DNA of 5,466 nucleotides, taken from positions 1 through 5,466 of the forward strand of contig JAUQPQ010000097.1 in NCBI GenBank assembly GCA_030550295.1. The letters run 5' to 3'. Source of the stretch: Chloroflexota bacterium. Its GTDB lineage: Bacteria > Chloroflexota > Dehalococcoidia > SM23-28-2 > HRBIN24. A model generated the notes under the pieces. The model saw only the letters and a list, made by a program, of their open reading frames with translations, searched no databases and was not told the DNA's origin. Positions 5,162 through 5,466 of this stretch are shown here, in pieces; position 1 is the stretch's first letter, and the number at the start of each line of letters is the position of its first letter. The translations under genes and the position numbers were made by a program.

Positions 5162-5466
5162 CCTTAGCCCTGCCCAAGGTGGCGGCATCTTACAGGGCCA
5201 TAAGGGTATGGCAACGCCACCGCGACGTCTTTCTTAACATCTGGTGGTCAGAGGTGATATGGGGGCTGGTGGAGCCGGTGATCACCTTGGCTGCCTTAGG
5301 CCTAGGGCTGGGGGAGTTCGTGGAGATAGAAGGCGAGGAGAGCTACCTGGACTTTGTGGCCCCAGGGCTTTTGGCCGTCTTCCCCATGTGGGCCGCCTCC
5401 GCCGAGGCGGGCTGGGGCTCGTATTTTCGCATGGAGAACCTGCGCACCTTTGAGGCGATGCTCGCC
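5158..5466 (+). CDS. ABC-2 type transport permease, NodJ/DrrB-like, N-terminal part
   Basis: The frame stays open from the TTG at 5158 to the window edge (103 codons), so most of the membrane domain is missing. The visible part has a short basic amphipathic start (RAIRVWQRHRDVFLNIWWSE, about 13-32), then the first membrane segment beginning near 33 with VIWGLVEPVITLAALGLGLG (33-52). A short polar loop and a second hydrophobic stretch follow, YLDFVAPGLLAVFPMWAASAE (63-83), ending GSYFRMENLRTFEAMLA (87-103). The order 'EP-x(7)-GLG-GLG', 'Y..F.APG..A' and 'R....TFEAML' is the hallmark of ABC-2 permeases of the NodJ group, which partner NodI-type ATPases like the one directly upstream. The TTG overlaps the ATPase stop by four bases (TTGA), so the two subunits are probably made in coupled fashion. 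The transported substrate cannot be inferred. Confidence 0.85.
   Translation, partial: MTLALPKVAASYRAIRVWQRHRDVFLNIWWSEVIWGLVEPVITLAALGLGLGEFVEIEGEESYLDFVAPGLLAVFPMWAASAEAGWGSYFRMENLRTFEAMLA

Noticed and set aside
5244..5453. Forward glycine/arginine-rich frame of 69 codons
   Set aside because: It is an out-of-frame shadow of the ABC-2 permease, which is open across the same bases with clear family motifs.

Overview
The window reads as a stretch of bacterial chromosome, about 60% GC by eye, dense in genes and free of any visible mobile element or CRISPR array. The one RNA gene is a bacterial-type proline tRNA (C1:G72, A73, encoded CCA). Several starts are GTG or TTG, and two divergent genes at the left end lack Shine-Dalgarno sequences and may be leaderless. 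These habits, the free use of AGG/CTA/ATA codons and the set of families would suit a Chloroflexota-like lineage, but no marker here fixes the phylum and that guess is weak.

Left end (1-534): the N-terminal part of an FAD-dependent oxidoreductase of the L-2-hydroxyglutarate oxidase (LhgO) type runs leftward off the window. A 77-bp divergent spacer separates it from a rightward glycan operon and seems to hold promoters for both directions.

Glycan operon (535-3163): a monotopic phosphoglycosyl transferase that should load the first sugar-phosphate onto undecaprenyl phosphate, then a GT4-type glycosyltransferase, then a WecG/TagA (GT26) glycosyltransferase. The genes are tightly packed (17-nt gap, then a 4-nt overlap), which implies one transcript. 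Together they could build a short lipid-linked oligosaccharide for a surface polymer. No flippase, polymerase or ligase gene is in view.

Middle (3141-3349): a tRNA-Pro(CGG) follows the operon by 16 nt, with a good sigma-70-like promoter buried in the last codons of the GT26 gene. An AT-rich island then provides a likely promoter for the next operon.

Right end (3350-5466): a TPR protein with a HIRAN-like beta domain and a very acidic tail, then the ATPase and the start of the permease of an ABC-2 (NodIJ/DrrAB-like) exporter. All are co-directional with short or overlapping junctions. The exporter's substrate cannot be read from the sequence. Nothing here amounts to a clearly new system; the TPR/HIRAN-like protein and its link to the exporter are the least explained part.
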